NCBI RefSeq assembly: GCF_009720385.1
Contig: NZ_WARX01000025.1
Location: 156,306 to 220,305, forward strand
Length of the DNA stretch: 64,000 nt
Reading direction: 5' to 3'
Origin: Catellatospora vulcania
Lineage (GTDB): Bacteria; Actinomycetota; Actinomycetes; Mycobacteriales; Micromonosporaceae
Each line of letters begins with the position of its first letter. Within the stretch, counting starts at the first letter, position 1. Both the position numbers and the translations under genes were made by a program. Of the stretch, positions 37,993 to 50,102 are shown piece by piece. Under the pieces are notes generated by a model, which worked only from the letters and a program-made list of their open reading frames with translations, did no database searches and had not been told where the DNA came from.

Positions 37993-40680
37993 CTACGGGC
38001 GGGTGCGCCGCCGACCGCCGCGGCGGGTGCGCCGCCTGGTGGGCGTGTCGCCGCCGTCCTCACCGGGCTCCTCGCCCGCCTCGCCGACCTCGCCGACCTC
38101 GTCGTCGTCCTCGACGGCCGCCGACTCGTACCGGGACAGGTCGTAACCCTCGGTGTCGAAGTACGCGGGCTCCGCGGCCTTCTGCTGCTTCGGCGCGGGC
38201 GGCGCCGCGGCGGCCTGCTTGACCTGCGCGGGCGGCCGCTCCACCGGCGGCGCGGCCTGCTGCACCGGCGCCCGGCGCTCCGAGACGGGCTCGGTGTGGA
38301 TGATGACCCCGCGGCCCTTGCAGTGCTCGCACGGCTCGCTGAACGCCTCCAGCAGGCCGGCCCCGATGCGCTTGCGCGTCATCTGCACCAGGCCCAGCGA
38401 GGTGATCTCGGTGACCTGGTGCTTGGTCCGGTCCCGGCCCAGGCACTCGGTCAGCCGGCGCAGCACCAGCTCGCGGTTGCTCTCCAGCACCATGTCGATG
38501 AAGTCGATCACCACGATGCCGCCGAGGTCGCGCAGCCGCAGCTGGCGCACGATCTCCTCGGCCGCCTCCAGGTTGTTGCGGGTGACCGTCTCCTCCAGGT
38601 TGCCGCCGACACCGGTGTACTTGCCGGTGTTGACGTCGACGACGGTCATCGCCTCGGTGCGGTCGAACACCAGGTGGCCGCCGGAGGGCAGGAACACCTT
38701 GCGGTCCAGGCCCTTGAGGATCTGCTCGTCGATGCGGTACGTCGCGAACACGTCGGAGACGCCGGTGTGCCGGTGCACCCGGTCCACTAGGTCCGGCGAC
38801 ACGTGCCCGAGGTAGCCCTGCACGGTGTCGTAGGCGTTGTCGCCCTGCACCACGAGTTCCTTGAAGTCCTCGTTGAACAGGTCGCGGACCACCCGGACGA
38901 CCAGGTCGGGCTCGCCGTAGAGCAGCGCGGGCGCGCCGCCCTCGGACGCCTTGGCCTGGATGTCCTCCCACTGCGACTGCAGCCGCAGCACGTCGCGCTC
39001 CAGGTCCTCCTCGGAGGCGCCCTCGGCGGCGGTGCGCACGATCACGCCCGCGCCCTCGGGGACCAGCTTCTTGAGGATGTCCCGCAGCCGCTTGCGCTCC
39101 ACGTCGGACAGCTTGCGGCTGATGCCGGAGGCGTTGCCGTTGGGCACGTACACCAGGTGCCGGCCGGACAGCGCGACGTGGCTGGACAGCCGCGCGCCCT
39201 TGTGCCCGATCGGGTCCTTGGTCACCTGCACCAGCACGGAGTCGCCGGACTTCAGCGCCTGCTCGATGGAGCGGGCCCGCCCCTCCAGCCCAGCCGCGTC
39301 CCAGTTGACCTCACCGGCGTAGAGCACCGCGTTGCGGCCCCGGCCCAGGTCGACGAAGGCGGCCTCCATACTCGGCAGCACGTTCTGCACCTTGCCCAGG
39401 TACACGTTGCCGACCATGGTGGCGGTGGCGGCCCGGGTGACGTAGTGCTCGACGAGCACGCCGTCCTCCATGACCGCGATCTGGGTGCGGTCCGGGTTCT
39501 CGCGGATGACCATGACCCGGTCGACCGCCTCGCGGCGGGCCAGGAACTCGGACTCGGTCAGGATCGGCGGGCGGGTGCGGCGCTGCTCGCGGCCGTCCCG
39601 GCGGCGCTGGCGCTTGGCCTCCAGCCGGGTCGACCCGGAGACGCCCTGCACCTCGTCGCTGACGGCGCGCGGCTCGCGGATGCGCACCACGGTGTGCACG
39701 CCGTCCTCGGCCTCGCCGCCCTCGTCCCCGGCGCCCTTGCGGCGGCGACGGCGACGGCGGCGGGTCAGCGGCTCACCGTCTTCGTCGGTCGCCTCCTCCT
39801 CGGCCTCGACGGCCTCGGGCTGCTCCTCGTCGCCGTTGTCGTCCGCGCCGCCCTTGCCCCGGCCACGGCCACGACGGCCCCGGCGGCGGCGGGCGCGCGC
39901 GTTCTCCTCGGTCTCGTCCTCGTCGGCCTCCTCGTCGGCGGCGACGGGCTCGGCGGCCTCCGCCTCGACGACGGCCTCCTCCTCGTCCCGGCCGCGGCGG
40001 CGCTTGCGGCGGCGGCTGGTCTCGGCCGGCTCCACCGCCTCCACGGGCTCCTCGACGACGGGGCGTGCGGCGACCACGGGGCGCACCGGCGCGGCCGTCG
40101 CCTCGGGCGCCATGAACAGCACCGACGGGGCCAGCCGGCGCGGGGCTCCGCCCACCTGCTCGGCCGCCGCGGCGGCGGCTTCGACCGCCTCCTCGTCCTC
40201 TTCGGCTTCCTCGGCGAGCGCTTCGGCCACGGTGGGCGCGAGCTCGTCGACGGCCGGGAGTACAGGCTCGATTACGTCGTTCGCCCCAGACTCGCCGGAG
40301 ATGTCCGGCTCTGCGGCTTTCTTCCGACGGCGGGTCGCCTTCTTGACCGGTGCCGCCTCCTCCGAGGCCGCCTCGGTGTCGTCCGCGGCCTCCGCGGCCA
40401 CGGCCGCGACGGTGCGCTTGCGGGTGCGCCGACGAGCGGGCGCAGCCTCAGGCTCCGCGTCCTCAGCCGGTGCGTCAGGGGCCGGCGTCGTGGGCTGGGC
40501 CATCGCGGGCTCAGGCGTCGCGCGAGCGGGCTCGGGCGTCGCAGGCGCGCCCGTGACGGCGTCGCCGCCGGTGTTCTCGCCGGTCACGGAGCCAGGCTGG
40601 TCAGCCGGGGCCGCACCGGGCGGGGTCTGCGAAACGTTGTCGGCATTCTCGTGCCGATCTGCGGGCTCGTGGTCGAGCAT
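37993..40680 (-). CDS. rne: Ribonuclease E/G family protein
   Basis: 895 residues. A central catalytic core follows a disordered N-terminal third: acidic and Ala-rich stretches with several Arg/Lys clusters ('RRRKKA', 'RRRKRRRGRDEE', 'RRRRRRRRK') likely to bind RNA. The core has an S1 domain ('VGNVYLGKVQNVLPSMEAAFVDLG'), the metal-binding Asp residues in 'VVDVNTG' and 'VIDFIDM', and the zinc-link 'CEHC'. A basic 'RRTRRGGRRRT' tail ends it. RNase E starts mRNA decay and rRNA processing. The ATG at 40680 is chosen over an upstream GTG. The order rne-rplU-rpmA is ancestral, here interrupted by the lipoproteins. Confidence 0.95.
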   Translation of the reverse strand: MLDHEPADRHENADNVSQTPPGAAPADQPGSVTGENTGGDAVTGAPATPEPARATPEPAMAQPTTPAPDAPAEDAEPEAAPARRRTRKRTVAAVAAEAADDTEAASEEAAPVKKATRRRKKAAEPDISGESGANDVIEPVLPAVDELAPTVAEALAEEAEEDEEAVEAAAAAAEQVGGAPRRLAPSVLFMAPEATAAPVRPVVAARPVVEEPVEAVEPAETSRRRKRRRGRDEEEAVVEAEAAEPVAADEEADEDETEENARARRRRGRRGRGRGKGGADDNGDEEQPEAVEAEEEATDEDGEPLTRRRRRRRRKGAGDEGGEAEDGVHTVVRIREPRAVSDEVQGVSGSTRLEAKRQRRRDGREQRRTRPPILTESEFLARREAVDRVMVIRENPDRTQIAVMEDGVLVEHYVTRAATATMVGNVYLGKVQNVLPSMEAAFVDLGRGRNAVLYAGEVNWDAAGLEGRARSIEQALKSGDSVLVQVTKDPIGHKGARLSSHVALSGRHLVYVPNGNASGISRKLSDVERKRLRDILKKLVPEGAGVIVRTAAEGASEEDLERDVLRLQSQWEDIQAKASEGGAPALLYGEPDLVVRVVRDLFNEDFKELVVQGDNAYDTVQGYLGHVSPDLVDRVHRHTGVSDVFATYRIDEQILKGLDRKVFLPSGGHLVFDRTEAMTVVDVNTGKYTGVGGNLEETVTRNNLEAAEEIVRQLRLRDLGGIVVIDFIDMVLESNRELVLRRLTECLGRDRTKHQVTEITSLGLVQMTRKRIGAGLLEAFSEPCEHCKGRGVIIHTEPVSERRAPVQQAAPPVERPPAQVKQAAAAPPAPKQQKAAEPAYFDTEGYDLSRYESAAVEDDDEVGEVGEAGEEPGEDGGDTPTRRRTRRGGRRRTRP

Positions 40681-40836
40681 CCGGACTGTTCTCCAGTTCT
40701 GGCGGTCCCGGGCGCGTAACAACGCAGCCACTCAGGAGCACACCGGTGTTTGCCGCCGGGGTCGCCCGTACAAGCGCCTGTGGAGGCGCTCAGACGGGCA
40801 TCCGCCGAAGTCTGCCGAGAGCGGTGACCGGTCGGG

Positions 40837-41637
40837 TCAACGCTCGCCGATGGCGACGGGCTCGCGATCCGCGTCGAGCGGATCCACGATCTCCCCCTGG
40901 GGGGTCAGCGTGCCCTGTGCCAGCCGGGTCGCCCTGGCACTTTTCAGTGAATGGGGCGCCGACGGCTCCAGGTCCGCAACCACGCGCAGGCCGGACAGGA
41001 CGTCATCGGGCCGTACGGAGGGAGTGACCTGCCGCACGACAAGGTCGAGTATCGCACACGGGGCGGTCACGACCACGCCAGGTGGTGAGGTCTGTGACGA
41101 GACGGCCGCGATGGACGCCACGGCGTCCCTGGTGTCGAACGTGCGCCGGCCCTGCTTGGTCATGCGCTCGACCAGCACCTCACTCTGCGCGACGAAGGCC
41201 GCCACGGCGGCGGCGAGCTGCTCGTCGGTCACCCCGGGCAGCTCGATGCGCCACGACGACGCGGTGATCCGGTCGGCCAGGCTGCCGGTCGTGACCGCCT
41301 CCACGGCCTCGGTCACGTCCAGGCCGGGCGACAGCGCCGCGTCGAGCGCCTTGGCCAGGTCCGCCGGGTCGACCCGCTCGCGCAGGCCGATCTCCAGGTA
41401 CTCCGCCTCGGAGGCCACCCCGGTCGGCGCGGCGCTGGCGAAGGAGATCTTCGGGTGCGGGGTGAAGCCCTGCGAGAAGGCGATCGGGATGCCCGCCCGG
41501 TGGATCGCCCGCTCGACGGCGCGGGCGAAGTCGCGGTGCGAGGTGAAGCGCATCGGGCCGCGCTTGGTGTAGCGGAGCCGGATGCGCTGCACGACGGGGG
41601 CCTGACCGCCCGTCGGCTGGTTCTTGGTGCGTCCCAC
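40837..41637 (-). CDS. TIGR03936 family radical SAM-associated protein (DUF2344)
   Basis: 266 residues. 'RIRLRYTKRGPMRFTSHRDFARAVERA' and 'IPIAFSQGFTPHPKISFA' identify the DUF2344 family, which occurs beside or fused to TIGR03960 radical SAM proteins. Function is unsettled; links with ribosome or tRNA modification have been suggested from context. The GTG start lies one base after the stop of the radical SAM gene, so the two are made together. A 156-base gap separates it from rne. Confidence 0.92.
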   Translation of the reverse strand: MGRTKNQPTGGQAPVVQRIRLRYTKRGPMRFTSHRDFARAVERAIHRAGIPIAFSQGFTPHPKISFASAAPTGVASEAEYLEIGLRERVDPADLAKALDAALSPGLDVTEAVEAVTTGSLADRITASSWRIELPGVTDEQLAAAVAAFVAQSEVLVERMTKQGRRTFDTRDAVASIAAVSSQTSPPGVVVTAPCAILDLVVRQVTPSVRPDDVLSGLRVVADLEPSAPHSLKSARATRLAQGTLTPQGEIVDPLDADREPVAIGER

Positions 41638-41638
41638 G

Positions 41639-43591
<1,953 letters not shown>

Positions 43592-43672
43592 GGGTATCAA
43601 GGGTACGCGGTCGCACACGAGCACCGGACCTCGGGCGATAACGAACCCGGTGTCCGGTTGCGACCTGCGTGT

Positions 43673-44365
43673 CTACTGTTCCGCGTCGCCGGAGCTTCGC
43701 TTCGGAGCGTACCGGGACACATACTCCTGGCCGGTCATCTGCTGGATGGCCATCATCACGGTGTCCGTGATCTCACGCGCGGCGGTGCTGGCGGACTCGG
43801 CGTCCTTCCATGCCCCGACCTCGATCGGCTTACCGAACTTCACGGTGACCTGGCCCGGCTTCAGCGACGGCAGCGCCTGGCCGATGGGCTGCACCTTCTC
43901 GGTGCCGATCATGCCGACCGGGATGATCGGGACGTCGGCGGCGAGCGCGAGCCGCGCGGCGCCGGTGCGCCCGCGGTAGAGCCGGCCGTCCGGCGACCGG
44001 GTGCCCTCGGGGTAGACGGCGACCAGGCCGCCCTCCTGGAGCACCGGGATGGCCGCGTCGAACGCGCTCAGCGCGGCCCGGCCGCCGGAGCGGTGCACCG
44101 GGATCGCGCCCAGGCCGCCCATCAGCGTGCGGAAGAACAGGCCGCTCAGGCCGGTGCCGACGAAGTAGTCCTCCTTGGCCCAGAAGGAGATGTGCCGGCC
44201 GACCGCGGAGCCGAGGAACAGCTCGTCCGCCACGGAGAGGTGGTTGCCCGCGAAGATCGCGCCGCCGGTGGCGGGGATGTGCTCCGCGCCCTCGATCGTG
44301 GGGCGCCAGCCGAGCTTGATCGCGGGCGCCACCGTCCACAATCCGACCGTATAGAGCACCGGCAC
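43673..44365 (-). CDS. plsC: 1-acyl-sn-glycerol-3-phosphate acyltransferase
   Basis: 230 residues. The catalytic NHx4D motif is N41-H42-LSVA-D47 and the phosphate-binding 'EGTRS' follows near residue 120; a hydrophobic segment lies before the first motif. PlsC makes phosphatidic acid on the inner membrane face. Genomes of this type have several paralogues, so the exact acceptor is not certain. The GTG start is likely but an upstream start is possible. It is alone, between the radical SAM pair and the ileS terminator. Confidence 0.9.
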   Translation of the reverse strand: MPVLYTVGLWTVAPAIKLGWRPTIEGAEHIPATGGAIFAGNHLSVADELFLGSAVGRHISFWAKEDYFVGTGLSGLFFRTLMGGLGAIPVHRSGGRAALSAFDAAIPVLQEGGLVAVYPEGTRSPDGRLYRGRTGAARLALAADVPIIPVGMIGTEKVQPIGQALPSLKPGQVTVKFGKPIEVGAWKDAESASTAAREITDTVMMAIQQMTGQEYVSRYAPKRSSGDAEQ

Positions 44366-44540
44366 TTTCTGCCTCCACAGGTGATGAGCTAGCCGGCCAG
44401 TGAACTTACCGTAGTCCTCTGAGCGGGCCCATACCCCCGGAACAGATCGCCTATGCGCCCGGAGTCTGAGATACTCCGCGACCCCGACGAGGCCTTCGCT
44501 ACGGCCTTGAGCTGGGCATATTTTGCACCGGATACGGAAC

Positions 44541-44580
44541 GGCGCGCCCCCTGTGACATTTCCGGCACAGGGGGCGCGCC
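44541..44580 (-). terminator. ileS terminator
   Basis: Perfect 15-base stem GGCGCGCCCCCTGTG (44541-44555) and complement (44566-44580), ten-base loop, 21 bases beyond the ileS stop. The stem includes an AscI-type palindrome GGCGCGCC. Confidence 0.9.
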
Positions 44581-44601
44581 TCGATCGGTGAATCCCGACG
44601 G

Positions 44602-47600
44602 TCAGCTGCGGACGACCGCCACCGTGACGTCGCCGCCGTCGCCGGCCTCGCCGGTGAAGCCGCCGTCGACCGCGCCGAAGCTCACGCTGTCGGCCAGCGT
44701 CTCGGCCGCCAGGAACGCCTGGTGCGTACGCACCGCCGTCGCCACCTCGTCGGAGGCCTGCACGGTCAGCGCGATCCGGTCGGTGATGGCCAGATCCGCC
44801 TCACGGCGGGCCTGCTGCACCACCCGGACCACGTCCCGGGCCAGGCCCTCGGCCTCCAGCTCCGGGGTGACCGCGGTGTCCAGCACGACGACACCGGCGT
44901 CGCCGGGCAGCGGGGCCGAGTGCTCCGCGTCGGCCGCGACCAGCTTCAGCTCGTACTCGCCCTCCTGCAGGGTGACCCCGGAGGCGACGGGAGCGCCGTC
45001 GACCAGCGTCCACTCCCCCGCCTTGACCGCCTTGATCACCTGCTGCACCGAGCCGCCGACGCGCGGGCCGAGCACCCGCGGCACCACCGTGAGCACCTGC
45101 TCGCAGTGGCCGGTCAGGTCGTCGCTCAGCTCGACCGACTTCACGTTGACCTCGTCGGCGATCAGCTCCGCGAACCCGCGCAGCGCCGACGCGTCCGGCG
45201 TCGCCACGGTCAGCGAGGACAGCGGCAGCCGTACCCGCAGGCCCTTGGCCTTGCGCAGCGACAGCGCCGCCGAGCAGACCTCGCGCACCCGGTCCATGGT
45301 GGCGACCAGGTCGTGGTCGGCCGGCAGCGTCGCCGCGTCCGGCCAGTCGGCCAGATGCGCCGAGCGCTGCCCGGTCAGGCCGCGCCAGATCTCCTCCGCG
45401 GTCAGCGGGGCCAGCGGTGCGACCACCCGGGCCACCGTCTCCAGCACCGTGTAGAGGGTGTCGAAGGCGTCGGCGTCCCCGGCCCAGAAGCGGTCCCGGC
45501 TGCGGCGCACGTACCAGTTGGTCAGCGCGTCCAGATAGGTCCGCACCCCGGCGCAGGCCGCCGACAGGTCGTATGCGTCGAGCTGGGCCGTCGTGGTCTC
45601 CACCAGTTCCCGGGTCTTGGCCAGCACGTAGCGGTCGAGCACGTGCGTGGAGTCGGTCCGGAGCCGGGCGGTGTGCCCGGCGGCGTTGGCGTAGAGCGTG
45701 AAGAAGTAGTACACGTTCCACAGCGGCAGCAGCACCTGGCGCACCGAGTCCCGGATGCCCGACTCGTTGACCGCCATGTCGCCGCCGCGCAGCACCGGAC
45801 TGCTCATCAGCATCCAGCGCATCGCGTCCGCGCCGTAGCGGTCGAACATCTCGTAGACGTCCGGGTAGTTGCGCAGGCTCTTGGACATCTTGCGGCCGTC
45901 GCTGCCCTGCAGGATGCCGTGGCTCACGCAGCTGCGGAACGCAGGCCGGTCGAACAGCGCGGTGGCCAGCACGTGCATGGTGTAGAACCAGCCGCGCGTC
46001 TGTCCGATGTACTCGACTATGAAGTCGCCCGGGTAGTGGTTCTCGAACCACTCGGTGTTCTCGAACGGGTAGTGCACCTGGGCGAACGGCATCGAGCCGG
46101 ACTCGAACCAGCAGTCCAGCACCTCGGGCACCCGGCGCATGGTCGAGTTGCCCGTCGGGTCGTCCGGGTTCGGCCGGGTCAGCTCGTCGACGTACGGGCG
46201 GTGCAGGTCGGTGACCTTGACGCCGAAGTCCTCTTCGAGCTGTGCCAGCGAGCCGTACACGTCGGTGCGCGGGTAGTTCGGGTCGTCGGAGACCCACACC
46301 GGGATCGGCGAGCCCCAGAACCGGTTCCGGCTGATCGACCAGTCCCGGGCGTTGCTCAGCCACTTGCCGAACGAGCCGTCCTTGACGTGCTCCGGGGTCC
46401 AGCTGATCTGCTGGTTCAGCTCGACCATGCGGTCGCGGAACGCGGTCACCTTCACGAACCAGCTCGACACCGCCTTGTAGACCAGCGGGGTGTCACACCG
46501 CCAGCAGTGCGGGTACGAGTGGGTGTAGGTCTCGTGGCGCAGCACGACGCCGCGGTCCTTGAGCTCGCGGATGATCGCCTTGTTGGTGTCGAAGACCTGC
46601 TGGCCCTCGTACGCCGGGACCAGGGCCGTGAACCGCGCCCGCTCGTCGACGGTCACCACGGTCGGGATGCCCGCCGCGTTGCAGGTGTTCTGGTCGTCCT
46701 CACCGAACGCCGGCGCGAGGTGCACCACCCCGGTGCCGTCCTCGGTCGTCACGAAGTCCGCCCCGAGCACCTGGTACGCGTTCTCGCCCGCGTGCTCCAC
46801 CAGGTACGGGAACAGCGGCGTGTACCGCTTGCCGACCAGGTCGGACCCCTTGACGGTGCCGGTCTGCTCGTAGCCTTCCAGCTCCTTGGCGTAGTAGCCG
46901 ACCCGGGCCGCGCCCAGCAGCAGCTTCTCGCCGTCCTTCTCCAGCACCGCGTAGTCGATGTCCGGGCCGACGGCCAGCGCCAGGTTGCTCGGCAGGGTCC
47001 ACGGGGTGGTCGTCCACACCGCGACCTTCTCGCCACTGTCGAGCTGGAACTTCACGGCCAGCGTCGGGTCCTGGCGGTCCTTGTAGACGTCGTCCATCCG
47101 GGTCTCGGTGTTGGACAGCGGCGTCTCGCAGCGCCAGCAGTACGCCAGCACCCGGAAGCCCTCGTACACCAGGCCCTTGTCGTGCAGGGTCTTGAAGGCC
47201 CACATGACGCTTTCCATGTAGTCCAGGTCGAGGGTCTTGTAGTCGTTGGCGAAGTCGACCCAGCGGGCCTGCCGGGTGACGTACCGCTCCCAGTCGTTGG
47301 TGTAGCGCAGCACCGAACTACGGCAGGCCTCGTTGAACTCGGCCAGGCCCATGTCGAGGATCTCGGCCTTGGTGGTGATGCCCAGCTGCTTCTCGGCCTC
47401 GACCTCGGCGGGCATGCCGTGGGTGTCCCAGCCGAACCGGCGCTCGACCCGGCGTCCGCGCATCGTCTGGTAGCGCGGCACCACGTCCTTGACGTATCCG
47501 GTCAGCAGGTGGCCGTAGTGCGGCAGGCCGTTGGCGAACGGCGGGCCGTCGTAGAAGACGAACTCGTTCGACCCCTTCGCCCCGGCGTCGCGCTGCTCCA

Positions 47601-47715
47601 CGCTGGCCGCGAAGGTCTTGTCGGCGGCCCAGTAGTCGAGCACGCGCCGTTCCAGGGCGGGCAGGTCCGGGCTCGCCGGTACACCGTCGGCCGCGTCATG
47701 CAATGGATAAGCCAT
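44602..47715 (-). CDS. ileS: Isoleucyl-tRNA synthetase
   Basis: 1037 residues, class I. The HIGH motif reads H66-Y-G-H69 in '[15 protein letters not shown]'; KMSKS is exact ('[13 protein letters not shown]', near residue 607). The editing domain and a long C-terminal region with no zinc-finger Cys cluster fit the eukaryote-like IleRS type of actinobacteria, which is usually mupirocin resistant; this is inferred from length and motif style. The ATG at 47715 lies seven bases after GAGGGAG. A T-box leader upstream reads the charging state of tRNA-Ile. Confidence 0.96.
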   Translation of the reverse strand: MAYPLHDAADGVPASPDLPALERRVLDYWAADKTFAASVEQRDAGAKGSNEFVFYDGPPFANGLPHYGHLLTGYVKDVVPRYQTMRGRRVERRFGWDTHGMPAEVEAEKQLGITTKAEILDMGLAEFNEACRSSVLRYTNDWERYVTRQARWVDFANDYKTLDLDYMESVMWAFKTLHDKGLVYEGFRVLAYCWRCETPLSNTETRMDDVYKDRQDPTLAVKFQLDSGEKVAVWTTTPWTLPSNLALAVGPDIDYAVLEKDGEKLLLGAARVGYYAKELEGYEQTGTVKGSDLVGKRYTPLFPYLVEHAGENAYQVLGADFVTTEDGTGVVHLAPAFGEDDQNTCNAAGIPTVVTVDERARFTALVPAYEGQQVFDTNKAIIRELKDRGVVLRHETYTHSYPHCWRCDTPLVYKAVSSWFVKVTAFRDRMVELNQQISWTPEHVKDGSFGKWLSNARDWSISRNRFWGSPIPVWVSDDPNYPRTDVYGSLAQLEEDFGVKVTDLHRPYVDELTRPNPDDPTGNSTMRRVPEVLDCWFESGSMPFAQVHYPFENTEWFENHYPGDFIVEYIGQTRGWFYTMHVLATALFDRPAFRSCVSHGILQGSDGRKMSKSLRNYPDVYEMFDRYGADAMRWMLMSSPVLRGGDMAVNESGIRDSVRQVLLPLWNVYYFFTLYANAAGHTARLRTDSTHVLDRYVLAKTRELVETTTAQLDAYDLSAACAGVRTYLDALTNWYVRRSRDRFWAGDADAFDTLYTVLETVARVVAPLAPLTAEEIWRGLTGQRSAHLADWPDAATLPADHDLVATMDRVREVCSAALSLRKAKGLRVRLPLSSLTVATPDASALRGFAELIADEVNVKSVELSDDLTGHCEQVLTVVPRVLGPRVGGSVQQVIKAVKAGEWTLVDGAPVASGVTLQEGEYELKLVAADAEHSAPLPGDAGVVVLDTAVTPELEAEGLARDVVRVVQQARREADLAITDRIALTVQASDEVATAVRTHQAFLAAETLADSVSFGAVDGGFTGEAGDGGDVTVAVVRS

Positions 47716-47950
47716 CGCGGGGCTCCCTCGTCACACTCGTCACTGTCGGTTCACAGTGCGAGGACGAGCCGGTCAGGCCCGCGGTACCACCTCGCTTGCC
47801 CGCCGCAGGTGCACGGCGGACCGCTCGTGTCGGCTGTAACGGGCCGTCCCGTCCGGTTCTACTGAGGCCCAGCGGCCCGTTCTTCCGGAGGCTCGCCGGT
47901 GATGGCCGGGTCGATGCCTGTGCGCTCCAGGTTACCGCCGCCGCTCCCCC
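47716..47950 (-). promoter_or_regulatory. T-box riboswitch of ileS
   Basis: Read on the minus strand. The T-box core TGGTACCGCG (47780-47789) sits in AGGTGGTACCGCGG, which pairs with the acceptor end of uncharged tRNA. Upstream lies a short Stem I ('CCCGGCCATCACCGG') with the Ile codon ATC at 47901-47903 as specifier. The ribosome binding site GAGGGAG (47723-47729) can pair with an upstream CCTCG block, so control is probably translational, as known for actinobacterial ileS T-boxes. The 5' limit is approximate. Confidence 0.9.
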
Positions 47951-47980
47951 GACCGTCCACCGGGTTTCTGGTGAGTCGCC

Positions 47981-48937
47981 CTACCGGGTCGGCGGCGGGT
48001 CGCCGCGGTAGCGCCCGCTGACCACGGTCCAGTCCAGGGTGCCGCGTACCGAACCGGCCACCCCGTCCAGGTGGGCATGGACCGCCGGGTCGAACTGCGT
48101 GCCGAACGACGGGACCCGGGCGCGCAGCGGGGCGAAGCCGTCCATGCGCTGCTGCCACATGTCCACGGCCTCCTGCACGGCCGCCTCGATGGACAGCTCG
48201 CGCTCGTGGGAGATCGCCAGCACCAGATTGTGGCCGCCCGCGGTGGCGATGTCCCGGTCCAGCGAGTAGAGGTCGTTGAACCAGGACAGCAGGTCCGTGC
48301 CGGCCAGCCGGACCTCGCGCAGCGCCGGGTGGTGGTAGATCGCGTCCGGCAGGTGGGTGTCCGTGGCCAGCTCGGTGAGCAGGTGCGAGATCTCCGCCGC
48401 GGACGCCGCCCGGCGCAGCTCGACGTACTCGTCGACGCCCGGCAGGTGACCCGCGGCCTTGTTCTCCGCCTCGGTGATCACCCCGTCGAGGTGCACCGCC
48501 ACCGCGTCGGTGAAGCGGCCCTGCCAGGTGTCGGGCATGCGCTCGCGCAGCGCGGCCCAGATCTCGGTGAGCATCAGCCGGGCCGGCCCGGCGAAGACCT
48601 CGGTCGGGCGGTCGGAGCCGTGCAGCAGGGCCAGCAGCTCGGTGACGAAGCGGCGCAGGCGGGGCGGCTCCGGGTGCGCCGTGCCGTCGCACACGTCGTC
48701 GACCAGGTAGAACCACGCGAAGATCATCGCGAGCAGGGCTAGGTCCGGCGGTTGCGCATCGGGGAAGATCCGGCCCGCGTGTCCGGCGTACGCCTCACCC
48801 GCCAGCCAGGTCTGCCCGTCGCCGTCACTGATCAGGCCGCACTTGCGGGCCCAGCCGGTCAGGTCCTGTTCGGCGAGCGCCACATACGGCGACATGCGGG
48901 AGGTGAGGGGGCAGTCGACCGGGGGGATGGCGAACAC
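47981..48937 (-). CDS. Class I terpene synthase family protein
   Basis: 318 residues, the size of bacterial sesquiterpene cyclases. The aspartate-rich metal motif is D80-D-V-C-D84 in 'FYLVDDVCD' and the second metal motif is N221-D-L-Y-S225-LDR-D229 (NDxxSxxxD), both intact; 'SHERELS' may supply the RY-like end. It ionises a prenyl diphosphate and cyclises it; the product cannot be read. The GTG at 48937 follows GGAGGACC. No prenyl synthase or P450 is adjacent, so it may act alone, for example giving a volatile. Confidence 0.9.
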   Translation of the reverse strand: MFAIPPVDCPLTSRMSPYVALAEQDLTGWARKCGLISDGDGQTWLAGEAYAGHAGRIFPDAQPPDLALLAMIFAWFYLVDDVCDGTAHPEPPRLRRFVTELLALLHGSDRPTEVFAGPARLMLTEIWAALRERMPDTWQGRFTDAVAVHLDGVITEAENKAAGHLPGVDEYVELRRAASAAEISHLLTELATDTHLPDAIYHHPALREVRLAGTDLLSWFNDLYSLDRDIATAGGHNLVLAISHERELSIEAAVQEAVDMWQQRMDGFAPLRARVPSFGTQFDPAVHAHLDGVAGSVRGTLDWTVVSGRYRGDPPPTR

Positions 48938-49340
48938 GGCGGTCCTCCGTTCCGGGAGGCGGGATGCGGGGAGAGCCGCGCACAGCACAACACCCCGTCA
49001 CGATGAGTTCACGATCCATTACACAAGTCACAAAGATCGGAGTCAATCCCTCGGACGTGCCACCTCAGCCGATCGGTGGCGTAAGCCACAACACGCGGGA
49101 ATCCGACAGTGATCAGCAGGTGCTGGCAGTGCCGCGCAGGACCCGTCGGCAGGGGCCGGACAGGCGCGAAAGCACGGCCGGGGCCGGTCGGGCGGGGGTC
49201 CGCCGGTCCGGGTTGACCGTTCGGTGGCCGGGGACGCTACCGGCGGTCTAGTGACCTGGCGTTCCGCGACCGCCATCATGGCCGATGTTTGCATACGTGC
49301 TGCTGCGTGAGTACACATCGGATAGCGAGAGGCACCTGAC
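48938..49340. other. Divergent upstream region, terpene synthase and PASTA protein
   Basis: 403 bases with no convincing gene. The part near the terpene synthase (about 48995-49060) is AT-richer (TTCACGATCCATTACACAAG) and is the likely promoter. Near the PASTA gene GCATACGTGC...GATAGCGAGAGG precedes the GTG start. The middle is GC-rich without recognisable structure. Confidence 0.5.
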
Positions 49341-49976
49341 GTGTCAGACCCCGACGAGACCACCCCCTCCCCGACCCCGCCGCCCGCTGACGACAAGGGC
49401 GGCGACTACAAGCCGGTGCACGCGGACGACAAGGACAAGGACGACAAGGACGACGACGACAAGGGCGGCCGCAAGCGCTGGCTGCTCCTGCTGCTGCTCC
49501 TCCTGCTGATCCTGCTCCTGCTGCTGTGCGGCGGCTTCGCCTACATGAAGTGGTGGCAGAAGAAGGACGTGGACCCGGCGGCGTCGCCGACCGTGGCCGC
49601 CACCGCCACCGTCGCGCCCCCGGCGGCCAGCCCCAGCGGCGCGACCGACCCCAACGCCAGTGCGAGCGCCGGCACCGGTGCGAGCGCGTCGCCCACCGCC
49701 GCCGCGTCGCCCACCGCCGCTCCGTCGCCGTCCCCGACCGCCGGACCGGCACTGATCACGGTGCCGAACGTGGTCGGCAAGAAGGCCACCGACGCCGAGA
49801 AGATCCTGACCGACGCCGGCTTCACCAACGTGAAGTTCGTCGGTGACGACGGCAAGGAACTGACCCTCCTGGTCAGCTGGAAGGTCACCAAGCAGTCCGT
49901 CAAGGCCGGCACCAAGGTAGCCGCCGACACCGCGATCACCCTCACCAACACCTCGGTCAGCAACGGCAAGGGCTGA
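49341..49976 (+). CDS. Single-pass membrane protein with one PASTA domain
   Basis: 211 residues. Order: cytoplasmic-looking N-terminus with a run of Asp and Lys (residues 28-46, 'DDKDKDDKDDDDKGGRKR'), an almost pure leucine membrane segment (48-62, extended to about 69), an Ala/Thr/Ser/Pro spacer, and one PASTA domain ('TVPNVVGKKATDAEKILTDAGF') to the end. PASTA domains bind peptidoglycan fragments or other proteins and usually belong to PknB-type kinases; no kinase is present. It could be a cell-wall sensor or partner. GTG start after GAGAGG. Confidence 0.88.
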   Translation: MSDPDETTPSPTPPPADDKGGDYKPVHADDKDKDDKDDDDKGGRKRWLLLLLLLLLILLLLLCGGFAYMKWWQKKDVDPAASPTVAATATVAPPAASPSGATDPNASASAGTGASASPTAAASPTAAPSPSPTAGPALITVPNVVGKKATDAEKILTDAGFTNVKFVGDDGKELTLLVSWKVTKQSVKAGTKVAADTAITLTNTSVSNGKG

Positions 49977-49987
49977 CCGAGCCGAAG

Positions 49988-50031
49988 GAAGGGCACCTTC
50001 TTATCGCTGGGCGTATAAGAAGGTGCCCTTC
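49988..50031. terminator. Bidirectional terminator after the PASTA gene
   Basis: Perfect 17-base stem GAAGGGCACCTTCTTAT (49988-50004) and complement (50015-50031) with a ten-base loop and TTAACTTT following. It separates convergent genes (49976 and 50103). Confidence 0.88.
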
Positions 50032-50102
50032 TTAACTTTGCTCGTTCCTGGCCTGCGCCGTTGCGGTCGGTTGGTGGCCGGACGAGCGCGCGGCGCCGTC
50101 GG

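Noticed and set aside
44722..47865. A 1047-codon open frame opposite ileS
   Set aside because: Same reason; no motif, and ileS has all synthetase motifs in its own frame.
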